Shown: piece after piece, positions 7,095 to 13,465 of the stretch
Position numbering within the stretch: the stretch's first letter is position 1
Layout: each line of letters starts with the position of its first letter
Position numbers and translations under genes: made by a program
The notes under the pieces: generated by a model
What the model was told of the DNA's origin: nothing
Seen by the model: the letters and a program-made list of their open reading frames with translations, nothing else
Database searches by the model: none
Assembly (NCBI RefSeq): GCF_021991635.1
Contig: NZ_JAFFJA010000024.1
Span: 1-34,292 of the forward strand
DNA: 34,292 nt
Source: Tepidanaerobacter sp. GT38
Lineage (GTDB): Bacteria > Bacillota > Thermosediminibacteria > Thermosediminibacterales > Tepidanaerobacteraceae
Direction: 5' to 3'

Positions 7095-7155
7095 ATTATA
7101 CAACTCATTTCCTGCTTGATGCTCCGCAACCGGCGTAATTCGCGGTGTAACTAGC
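7095..7155 (-). promoter_or_regulatory. LytTR/AgrA-type box and promoter, module 3
   Basis: On the minus strand GCTAGTTAC (7147-7155), a 12-base spacer and GCCGGTTGC (7126-7134) repeat with a 21-bp period. A perfect -10 TATAAT lies at 7095-7100, 25 bp beyond the box, with no good -35. That is the layout expected for a promoter activated by an AgrA/LytTR regulator. It is the clearest promoter of the four modules and would drive the secreted and beta-propeller lipoprotein genes. Confidence 0.65.
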
Positions 7156-7226
7156 GTATTTTAAGAGGTGAATGGCAGCAGGAGGTCATTTTAATAACCT
7201 CCTGCAAAATCTTTTTCATTATTTCT

Positions 7227-7535
7227 CTAATTTTTTTCTTTCATGCTTTTTGCTTTAATGCTTCCCATGCTGTCATTTATTACTCTCCAACTTCCCATAG
7301 CTGATGTGGTTACCAATAATCCGTTCAAAAAGTATAGTGGCAAATTTATTACTCTAAATTCACCTCTTGCAATGCTTGTAAAAATAACAATCACTACAGA
7401 TATCATAAATACGAGCCATTTGGTAGGTAGCGGTTTAAAATATTTAATTTCTTTAATAAATTCCACAACAAGTATTGTTGCCGTAACAGCACCGGTTAAT
7501 GTTCCTAGGGAAATGTAAGTAAACTGATCTTTCAT
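7227..7535 (-). CDS. Small three-TM membrane protein, holin-like
   Basis: The start is placed at the second ATG (7535), seven bases after GGGGGAA; the first ATG at 7541 is too close to the ribosome site. The 102-residue product has three hydrophobic segments (about residues 6-27, 37-57 and 65-86) and a charged Lys-rich tail (SMGSIKAKSMKEKN). Size and layout resemble holins and holin-like export helpers, but I see no diagnostic motif. It follows the intact split sigma pair by 86 bp, a context reminiscent of the sigma-holin pairing in clostridial toxin loci (TcdR/TcdE). Function remains a guess. Confidence 0.55.
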   Translation of the reverse strand: MKDQFTYISLGTLTGAVTATILVVEFIKEIKYFKPLPTKWLVFMISVVIVIFTSIARGEFRVINLPLYFLNGLLVTTSAMGSWRVINDSMGSIKAKSMKEKN

Positions 7536-7620
7536 TTCCATTCCCCCTTTAAACTTATCCAGCTAAACTTTGAAACATTTTCTTAAATATAAAAGTTGAT
7601 AGAAATATTCCATCGTATTT

Positions 7621-8046
7621 TCAGCTTATATATCGCATCATGTACGTTTTCATTTTTTTTAACGCTCGGTTTTTTATCTTGTGAGCTGCCGGCTGTGAAA
7701 CACCCAATTTTTCTGCAGCTCCTTTTTCGGTTAGCTCTTGGAAAAATATCATTTTTATTACTTGTTGCTGTTTTGATGTTAATTTCGATAAAACTTGCTC
7801 AATATTTATCTTGTCTTCTATCTTTGATTCCATGTTGTCACAGTCCGCAACGATATCAATCATTTCCACAGAATTCCCTTCCATATCATAAATAGCTTTA
7901 TTCAGTATCAACATCTCTCGCCGCTTCAAGTTTTGCTGTTTTTTTGCTATACTCCATGCCTTGCGTTTAATTCCTGTTATATACCATGATGCTATTCTCG
8001 CTTCTTCGTTGTCGTAGTTCGAATATTCTGATAAGTAGGTTGGCAT
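7621..8046 (-). CDS. Sigma-70 region 4 protein of split sigma pair (module 4)
   Basis: ATG 8046 follows AAGGAGGGTGGTGAA. The 141-residue protein has an N-terminal basic helical part (about residues 15-50, WYITGIKRKAWSIAKKQQNL) and a C-terminal region 4 domain (residues 85-137) with LTSKQQQVIKMIFFQELTE and the helix-turn-helix EKGAAEKLGVSQPAAHKIKN. There is no region 2, so it cannot by itself melt the -10 element. A region-2-like gene lies just upstream (8146-8391). The pairing resembles SigO with RsoA in Bacillus subtilis, where the two small proteins together act as one sigma factor. It is the only intact region 4 copy of the four modules. A phage/ICE Orf7-type regulator is the alternative. 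Confidence 0.75.
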   Translation of the reverse strand: MPTYLSEYSNYDNEEARIASWYITGIKRKAWSIAKKQQNLKRREMLILNKAIYDMEGNSVEMIDIVADCDNMESKIEDKINIEQVLSKLTSKQQQVIKMIFFQELTEKGAAEKLGVSQPAAHKIKNRALKKMKTYMMRYIS

Positions 8047-8145
8047 TTCACCACCCTCCTTTTCATAGATTCATTTACTATCCTTTACTATATATAGAGA
8101 CAACACATAAACTTTTTATAACCTTTTTTTAAACCAAACCACATT

Positions 8146-8391
8146 TTATACATCATTATTATTATTGACAAACTTTTCAAAGTCTTCTTTTGCACAGCTC
8201 TCTTTTTCTTTATAGCTCATGGTAGCATTTATTAACCATTCTATAATTTCAGAGCTAACATCTTCATTGCCTAGGCGATTAGCGTATTTATTTATTAAGG
8301 GCTTAAACCGCTCAATCAACTGATTAAGAGCATCTTTATCACCACTTTGAGCTTTATGTATAAGTTCTTTTAGCTTTGTTTTCTTCCTCAA
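8146..8391 (-). CDS. Region-2-like partner of split sigma pair (module 4)
   Basis: The start is TTG 8391, with a GGGGGAAGGGA stretch upstream at longer than usual spacing. The 81-residue product reads LKELIHKAQSGDKDALNQLI, then ERFKPLINKYANRLG and IIEWLINATMSY. The pattern (A-x-x-G-D-x-x-A-L-x-x-L-I-x-x-F-x-P-L-I) is that of region 1.2/2.1 of sigma-70 proteins and of helix-turn-helix_16 family proteins. It should supply core RNA polymerase binding or -10 contacts for the region 4 protein downstream. In module 1 the order is the reverse (region 4 first), so the two genes were rearranged after duplication or come from different lineages. Confidence 0.7.
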   Translation of the reverse strand: MRKKTKLKELIHKAQSGDKDALNQLIERFKPLINKYANRLGNEDVSSEIIEWLINATMSYKEKESCAKEDFEKFVNNNNDV

Positions 8392-8441
8392 AAATTATCA
8401 GTCCCTTCCCCCGTGGTTTTCAAATTTAAAGGACAAAAAAA

Positions 8442-8467
8442 GCACGCATATCACAAAGAAGGCGGGC
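8442..8467 (-). terminator. Riboswitch expression-platform terminator (module 4)
   Basis: GCCCGC pairs with GCGTGC, with one mismatch, and the minus strand then runs TTTTTTTGTCC. The seven-T tract makes this the best terminator among the modules. It sits between the aptamer and the split sigma genes, so c-di-GMP probably decides readthrough. Confidence 0.7.
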
Positions 8468-8473
8468 ATTTAC

Positions 8474-8562
8474 ATAAGCGGCAGCCAGGCTATCATAGTG
8501 CAGATGCACTTTAGACCCTATGGCTTTGCGCCCTTATCTTTCGACAAGTTTGCCTTTATCAC
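8474..8562 (-). promoter_or_regulatory. c-di-GMP-I (GEMM) riboswitch aptamer, module 4
   Basis: The minus strand shows AAAGGCAAAC, a stem closed by GAAA (CTTGTCGAAAGATAAG), GGCGCAAAGCCATAGGGTCTAA, a short variable hairpin (AGTGCATCTGCACT) and GATAGCCTGGCTGCCG. All conserved blocks of the c-di-GMP-I class are present, including the tetraloop and the GCCTGGCTGCCG receptor side. A terminator with a seven-T tract follows at once and then the region-2-like sigma gene. This is the intact reference copy. Control of sigma genes is an unusual job for this riboswitch class, which more often controls motility, pili and enzyme genes. Confidence 0.92.
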
Positions 8563-8634
8563 TGGTATTTTGTTTTAAGTTTCCAATCACTTTCTATATT
8601 TCACCAGTCTCTTAAGTTTTCCTGCTGGCTTTCC

Positions 8635-8664
8635 ACAACCAGCATATTGTTCGGTATAACTGGC
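8635..8664 (-). promoter_or_regulatory. LytTR/AgrA-type direct-repeat box, module 4
   Basis: On the minus strand GCCAGTTAT, a 12-base spacer and GCTGGTTGT repeat with a 21-bp period, preceded by the shared flank CTTCAAAAATAC. The riboswitch starts about 75 bases downstream. The box is 93 bp beyond the agr terminator, so the product of agrA immediately upstream is the natural candidate ligand. Confidence 0.62.
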
Positions 8665-8757
8665 GTATTTTTGAAGGTATACAGCGCAGCACTATAAGAT
8701 AATTTTTTCAATTGAACACTATTTTCTATTTTATATTTGCAACTTTATTAGACAAAA

Positions 8758-8817
8758 ATGTGCTCCCTTATGGTGACAAATTTTTATTATTTATTTGTCA
8801 ACCCTAAGAGAGCACAT
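8758..8817 (-). terminator. Terminator of the agr operon
   Basis: Arms of about 24 bases (ATGTGCTCTCTTAGGGTTGA ... CACCATAAGGGAGCACAT) flank an A/T loop, and the minus strand continues TTTTTGTC. It lies 50 bp after the agrA stop. A near copy sits at 991-1049. Confidence 0.75.
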
Positions 8818-8867
8818 CTGTTGGGTTTTGGGGAAAATATCCTATTGGGGGCATCTCAAAATATAAG

Positions 8868-9587
8868 CTATGTTGTTTTGAACTCTTCTTTTAAAAATCG
8901 ATATTTGCCTTTACTTATGTAGGCTTTTTGGGGATAATCATAAAAGGATATCTCAAATGTATCCCTAAGATTTTCTATCCTTTCAATCTTCTCCATGTTC
9001 ACTATATACGATTTATGTGTCCGATAAAAATTGCTGCTTAAAGATGCCTCTATATTTTTTAGATTAGCGGCGCACTCGTAAACCTTCCTTTTCGTATGTA
9101 TCCTGGTTTTCTCTCCTACTCGCTCTACAAAAATAATATCGTTAAGATTTAGGAACAATATACCATTAGTATCCTTTATGGGAATCTTTCCAGCTACCTT
9201 GAGTTTGCTATTGAAAATATCATTTTCGCACTTTGTCGTTGCTAAGTTAAGTGTTTCCCGAAACCTCTCAAAGTCTATTGGTTTTAGAATATAATCGTAA
9301 GGACGAACCACAAAAGATTCACTAGCATAACTTGAATATCCAGTTATGAATATGACGAACACATCGGGGTTTAGAGAAACGGCTGTTTTTGCAACATTTA
9401 TTCCATTAATACCGGGAAGTTCTATATCTAAAAGCAGTATTTGGGGAGACTCTTTTTTAATGATTTCCTCCGCTTCTTCCCCTGTGCGGGCAGTATAGAC
9501 TTCCTCGACCAGGGAAATTTCTTTTAAGAGAGAACATATAAGCTCCAAGGTATTCTCGTCATCTTCACACACTAAGACACTTGCCAT
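8868..9587 (-). CDS. agrA: AgrA-like response regulator (receiver + LytTR)
   Basis: A 239-residue cytoplasmic regulator. The receiver domain (residues 1-120) has the acidic pair at CEDDE (9-10), the phosphoacceptor Asp54 in LLLDIELPG, the Thr of FITGYS and the Lys of LKPIDF. The LytTR DNA-binding domain (about 140-239) has VERVGEKTRIHT and FYRTHKSYIVN. This is the usual AgrA layout and length. It is the last gene of the agr operon, 26 bp after agrB, and ends at a strong terminator. Its likely targets are the 21-bp-period direct repeats upstream of the four sigma modules and, in weaker form, upstream of agrD. The partner kinase is encoded two genes upstream. Confidence 0.9.
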   Translation of the reverse strand: MASVLVCEDDENTLELICSLLKEISLVEEVYTARTGEEAEEIIKKESPQILLLDIELPGINGINVAKTAVSLNPDVFVIFITGYSSYASESFVVRPYDYILKPIDFERFRETLNLATTKCENDIFNSKLKVAGKIPIKDTNGILFLNLNDIIFVERVGEKTRIHTKRKVYECAANLKNIEASLSSNFYRTHKSYIVNMEKIERIENLRDTFEISFYDYPQKAYISKGKYRFLKEEFKTT

Positions 9588-9613
9588 AAACAGCCTTCTT
9601 TCTGGAAAAATAA

Positions 9614-10204
9614 TTATATAGAGTTTAAAAGTTTATAGCCCATAGGGCTTATGAAAAATAATGCTTCAAAACCCCCTAACAAAACAGCTTGAAAGTAGCT
9701 CATTCTATCAAGTATGAAAAAGGTATTATTGAGTAAAAAGACAGCTGCAAGAATCACAATGGTTATTAATTTCATTTTATTTCTTGTTTCCATATCAGCA
9801 ATGGCTTTTTTCTGTGTCCCCGCCGGAGCCCATTTCATTGTGATAAAAAGCCCAGCTATTAAAATCATGTCGCCAATTATAGTCAAGGGGATTTTAGGCA
9901 ATATTATATTTTTTGCTAATACACCGTTTATGACAAACAATGGCACGCCGGTCATATAGCACATAAAATAAGTTTTACAGTGGGCTCCGCCAGCAAAGTT
10001 GCGTATGCTCGCAAAGACAATAAGGCTTAACATTGTTTCAGGAAAGGTTCCAAGCACAATTGATACTGCGACTATTGAAACAAATTTAAATGCACTTCCT
10101 AGTATTATTTCAAGACCATATGCAATAACTTCGGAATCGAATGCTTCACATTCCGGCTGTGCTTTTAGCATCAGTGACAGCTTTCGAGAAAGCTTCCGTA
10201 GCAT
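9614..10204 (-). CDS. agrB: AgrB-like autoinducer-processing membrane protease
   Basis: The start is set at ATG 10204 after AAGGGTGGAATCA; a longer frame to 10255 lacks a ribosome site. The 196-residue protein is the membrane endopeptidase that trims the AgrD precursor and closes its ring. The active-site pair is seen as His75 and Cys82 within RNFAGGAHCKTYFMCYMTG, the AgrB hallmark. Several membrane segments follow (residues 40-60, 85-110, 120-140 and 155-195). It overlaps agrC by 59 bp. In most agr loci agrB comes first and next to agrD, but here it is third. Confidence 0.9.
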   Translation of the reverse strand: MLRKLSRKLSLMLKAQPECEAFDSEVIAYGLEIILGSAFKFVSIVAVSIVLGTFPETMLSLIVFASIRNFAGGAHCKTYFMCYMTGVPLFVINGVLAKNIILPKIPLTIIGDMILIAGLFITMKWAPAGTQKKAIADMETRNKMKLITIVILAAVFLLNNTFFILDRMSYFQAVLLGGFEALFFISPMGYKLLNSI

Positions 10205-11516
10205 TGATTCCACCCTTTCTTGGAATATATAAAGTAAAGCTGGTAGTGTTTTCATCTGAGGATACTTCGATTATGCCGCTATACTTATCCATTATCTTTT
10301 TTGTTGTATATAGGCCGAAGCCTCTTACATCTTTATGCTTTGTGCTATAACCAGCGGTGAATATTTTGTTATAATCTGTTGTCTCTATGGGAGGGCCATT
10401 ATTTGCTATTTTTACTATATAGAACTTTTCATTTTCATCTACTTCAAGATATATGGTCCTCTCGCTGTCTCTTTCTAGGACAGCTTCTATTGCATTATCA
10501 AGGATATTACCAATAACAGTGGTAAGTTCCGCAGAATCAAGTCTTGTGTTATATATTCCTAAACCGTTTATTTTTACTTCAAAGTTGATTTTATTTCTTT
10601 GCATCATTTCCATTTTAACATTTACCAGCGCCGTTAATGCCATGTCTCCTAATCTTAAAAGTTTTACATTTGACCGATAATGACCGACTATTTTATTCAA
10701 GTATTCCATCAGCTCTTCATTTTTACCTAAATAGGCAAGTGATTGAATGGTCTGCATATGTTTCATGTTTTCATGCCTCTCGGCACGCAGGGTAGTTATC
10801 AATTCTTCTATATTTCGTAAATGTTGTTTTATTAATTCAAGTTCTGTTTCCTTTCTTGAGGAAGTTTGAATGTATTTTAGTGAAAAGTAGAAAACCAGTG
10901 CAACTACAGATAAAGCCAATATTATAAGCGGCAGTTTCCTATGATATGCTTCTACGTTTGATGAAAATAATATTTGGTTTAACATTAGTATAGTCATTAA
11001 TTGAAATACTACAGCAAATAGGGCAATAACACTTCCTTTGTTCATATTTTTAACACCTACATTTTTACTGAAAAAATTAACAATGCAGTACGTTATAGCT
11101 GCTACTGGTATAAAAAAGATTATATTTAACCACGGAAACTCACTTAACATTTCATAATCTATTTTTATAATTTGTATAAGACTTAAAACAAATATGTACT
11201 GAACAAGGCCGAAAATAACTAATACTATAAATATTGATATGATAGCAAATAAAAAATCCGTTTTATAAATATACTTCATCAATAAGGCAAATGTAATCAT
11301 AAGCAATATGGTGTGCAGGTAGGGAGGGATAGTATTGTACATATGAGCGATTACTGTTCTTATGACATATGTAATAAGACCGTAAATGATGGACATCAAA
11401 ATAATCTTTGAGTAAATAATTTTTTCTTTATTCATTAACTTTAGAGAAAGAAATATAATCAAAAATCCTTCAGGAATAGATTCAAATAATGCCACATACC
11501 ATGGAATAGGGAACAT
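10146..11516 (-). CDS. agrC: AgrC-like sensor histidine kinase
   Basis: The start is ATG 11516 with GGGAGGAAATAAG directly upstream; the longer frame to 11597 would read through a hairpin. The 456-residue protein has six or seven membrane segments in residues 1-215, the peptide-sensing part. The phosphoacceptor is His248 in RAERHENMKHM (the HPK10 pattern of AgrC/ComD kinases). A GHKL ATPase domain follows, with the N box GNILDNAIEAV (336-346) and the G box VRGFGLYTTKK (397-407). It should autophosphorylate upon binding the cyclic peptide and pass phosphate to AgrA. The last 17 residues extend beyond the usual kinase end. Confidence 0.88.
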   Translation of the reverse strand: MFPIPWYVALFESIPEGFLIIFLSLKLMNKEKIIYSKIILMSIIYGLITYVIRTVIAHMYNTIPPYLHTILLMITFALLMKYIYKTDFLFAIISIFIVLVIFGLVQYIFVLSLIQIIKIDYEMLSEFPWLNIIFFIPVAAITYCIVNFFSKNVGVKNMNKGSVIALFAVVFQLMTILMLNQILFSSNVEAYHRKLPLIILALSVVALVFYFSLKYIQTSSRKETELELIKQHLRNIEELITTLRAERHENMKHMQTIQSLAYLGKNEELMEYLNKIVGHYRSNVKLLRLGDMALTALVNVKMEMMQRNKINFEVKINGLGIYNTRLDSAELTTVIGNILDNAIEAVLERDSERTIYLEVDENEKFYIVKIANNGPPIETTDYNKIFTAGYSTKHKDVRGFGLYTTKKIMDKYSGIIEVSSDENTTSFTLYIPRKGGINATEAFSKAVTDAKSTAGM

Positions 11517-11548
11517 CTTATTTCCTCCCATAAAAAGAAAAAGGGGGG

Positions 11549-11580
11549 CATCAACCGGCTTTTTAAAAAACCGGTTGATG
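11549..11580 (-). terminator. Attenuator-like hairpin between agrD and agrC
   Basis: A perfect 10-bp stem, CATCAACCGG with CCGGTTGATG, around an A/T loop. The minus strand then reads CCCCCCTTTTTCTTTTTATG. It lies 18 bp after the agrD stop and 33 bp before the agrC start. A partial terminator here would give far more agrD message than agrC, agrB and agrA message. Confidence 0.6.
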
Positions 11581-11597
11581 CTACATTGATGCAGCAC

Positions 11598-11729
11598 TTA
11601 CTTTAATGCTTCGGGGATATCAGGTTCATAAAATATCCATATGCTTTGGGGGCTTACTCCTATAAAGGCTATAGCAGTTATAAAGGAAGCTAGGGAGGTT
11701 AGAAAATATGTACGTATATTCTTAAACAT
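11598..11729 (-). CDS. agrD: AgrD-like cyclic lactone autoinducer precursor
   Basis: The ATG at 11729 follows AAAGGAGGAAGAAATT. The 43-residue peptide has an amphipathic/hydrophobic leader (MFKNIRTYFLTSLASFITAI), a central core and the conserved acidic tail YEPDIPEALK. Aligned to staphylococcal AgrD, where the ring residues CDFIM precede DEVEVPKEL, the predicted ring is Ser-Ile-Trp-Ile-Phe (residues 29-33). There is no Cys in the peptide, so the ring would be a lactone through Ser29 and not the usual thiolactone. Serine at this place is known in a few staphylococcal AgrD proteins. It is the first gene of the operon. The short length makes it easy to miss in automatic calls. Confidence 0.85.
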   Translation of the reverse strand: MFKNIRTYFLTSLASFITAIAFIGVSPQSIWIFYEPDIPEALK

Positions 11730-11778
11730 AATTTCTTCCTCCTTTCATAATTGATATTTATTTGTCTATATTTCCATT

Positions 11779-11844
11779 ATTCTACCCCTTTACTAAATTT
11801 CCTGCCACAACTATTTAAATGGCCTATTTGTCGGTTTAATTGGC
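11779..11844 (-). promoter_or_regulatory. agr operon promoter with degenerate LytTR box
   Basis: The flank CCTTCAAAATACGCC matches that of the four sigma modules. The box positions hold GCCAATTAA (11836-11844) and GCCATTTAA (11815-11823), which keep the 21-bp period but have ATT and TTT where the modules have GTT. A -10 TAGAAT lies at 11779-11784, 20 bp after TTGTGG. It may be a weak autoregulatory AgrA site. A GTTGTGG sequence 8 bp further on looks like the displaced second half-site. Confidence 0.45.
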
Positions 11845-11888
11845 GTATTTTGAAGGGTGAATGGCGCATAAGGTTTTGACAGAAAAAA

Positions 11889-11923
11889 TACCCTGCCGTT
11901 AACTGTGAGTTAGCGTTAGGGTA
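11889..11923 (-). terminator. Terminator of the uronate operon
   Basis: TACCCTAACGCTAACT, a short loop and AGTTAACGGCAGGGTA form an imperfect stem, followed on the minus strand by TTTTTTCTG. It lies 26 bp after uxaA, and the plus side also has a T-rich tail. Confidence 0.75.
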
Positions 11924-11949
11924 ATTTTTATATAAAGCTTTATAAAAAC

Positions 11950-13437
11950 TTACAGTGTCACGCCATCTTTGAAGATGGTAATCTCTCTAAAGCCCATCTC
12001 CTCGGCTTTGCATTTTTGACCCGAAGCAACATTTATGACGTAATCTATCAGGTCAGATGTAAGCTTTTCCATAGTCTCACCGGAAAGAAGCCTGCCAGCA
12101 TCAAAGTCTATCCAGTTGGATTTCCTGTTATAAAGGTCACTGTTTGTAGAGATTTTTATGGTAGGCACGGCAGTTCCCAGTGGCGTGCCGCGGCCTGTAG
12201 TAAACAAAATAATGTGGCAACCTGCAGCAGCTAAAGCCGTTGCTGCTACCATATCATTGCCCGGTCCGTTTAATAAACTCAGGCCTTTCTTTTTAACTAC
12301 ATCGCCGTAATTGAGCACATCTACCACGTCACTTGTTCCGCCCTTTTGAGTACAGCCTAGGGATTTTTCTTCTAGTGTCGTTATACCACCTTTTTTGTTC
12401 CCCGGTGATGGATTTTCATAAATTGGCTGATTGTAACTCATAAAATATTCTTTAAAATCATTTATGAGTTTTACAGTTTTTTCGAACACTTGTCGGTCTA
12501 CAGCACGATTCATGAGAATAGTTTCGGCCCCAAACATTTCAGGCACTTCAGTCAAAATAGTGCTCCCTCCGTAAGAAATCAGTCGGTCGGAAAAGGACCC
12601 TGCTAGAGGATTTGCGGTTATACCGGAAAATCCATCTGACCCGCCGCATTTAAGCCCTACTACTAGTTCTGATATATGACAATCTTTTCTTTCAAACTGT
12701 GATGCATACTCTACCAATTCTCCTACCAGTTCTACTCCTGCCTGGATTTCATCATCTACTTCCTGAGCTACTAAAAACTTTACTCTGTCAGGATTGTACT
12801 GGCCTAAAACCTTTTTAAATTCATCAATGTTGTTGTTTTCACAGCCTAGACCTAAAACTAAGACTCCTCCTGCATTTGGGTGATTGACCAAATTTGCCAA
12901 AATGGTTTGAGTGTTTTTATGATCCTGACCTAGTTGTGAACAACCGTAAGGATGGGTAAATTCATATATGCCCTCTATGTTTTTTACACCGGCAAACTTT
13001 TTCGCAGCAATTTGAGCTATAATATTGGCATTTCTATTTACACAGCTTACTGTTGGAATAATCCATATTTCGTTTCTTACTCCAACTCGGCCGTCTTCAC
13101 GAATAAACCCTTTAAAAGTAAGACTTGTTTCAACCTTTTTTGCATCAGACAGATGAGGTTTGTATTCATAACTTATTATCTCACCTAAATTTGTTTTAAC
13201 ATTATGGGAATGAACCCATTGGCCTGCCTTAATATCAGCAGTCGCATGGCCAATGGGGAAACCGTATTTTATTATATTTTCACCCTGTTTAATATCACAT
13301 AAGGCAATTTTGTGTCCCTTTTCGATTTTTTCTAAGGCTCTAATTGAAAAAGAATCAGCAGAAACTATTTCACCCTCGTTTATTGTGTCGAGAGCTACAG
13401 CCACATTATCCTTTTCATTAATCCTTAATATAGCCAT
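11950..13437 (-). CDS. uxaA: Altronate dehydratase
   Basis: ATG 13437 follows GGGAGGGGTTTTT. The 495-residue enzyme converts D-altronate to 2-keto-3-deoxygluconate in the galacturonate branch of uronate catabolism. The N-terminal SAF domain (residues 1-90, including INEGEIVSAD and IGHATADIKAGQW) and the UxaA catalytic domain (from GFIREDGRVGVRNEIWIIPTV) match the full-length E. coli-type enzyme. Conserved Cys-containing motifs VSCVNRNA, HPYGCSQLG, GLGCENN and LKCGGSDGFSG are present, as expected for the metal-dependent family. It is the last gene of the iolB-uxaB-uxaA operon, 28 bp after uxaB. Neither uronate isomerase nor KDG kinase is in the window. Confidence 0.92.
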   Translation of the reverse strand: MAILRINEKDNVAVALDTINEGEIVSADSFSIRALEKIEKGHKIALCDIKQGENIIKYGFPIGHATADIKAGQWVHSHNVKTNLGEIISYEYKPHLSDAKKVETSLTFKGFIREDGRVGVRNEIWIIPTVSCVNRNANIIAQIAAKKFAGVKNIEGIYEFTHPYGCSQLGQDHKNTQTILANLVNHPNAGGVLVLGLGCENNNIDEFKKVLGQYNPDRVKFLVAQEVDDEIQAGVELVGELVEYASQFERKDCHISELVVGLKCGGSDGFSGITANPLAGSFSDRLISYGGSTILTEVPEMFGAETILMNRAVDRQVFEKTVKLINDFKEYFMSYNQPIYENPSPGNKKGGITTLEEKSLGCTQKGGTSDVVDVLNYGDVVKKKGLSLLNGPGNDMVAATALAAAGCHIILFTTGRGTPLGTAVPTIKISTNSDLYNRKSNWIDFDAGRLLSGETMEKLTSDLIDYVINVASGQKCKAEEMGFREITIFKDGVTL

Positions 13438-13465
13438 AAAAACCCCTCCCGGGTCTGTTATAATT

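Noticed and set aside
1-8700. Tn916-like conjugative element, because of Orf7/Orf8-like sigma pairs
   Set aside because: No integrase, excisionase, relaxase or conjugation gene is present, and the leaders with c-di-GMP riboswitches do not fit that element.
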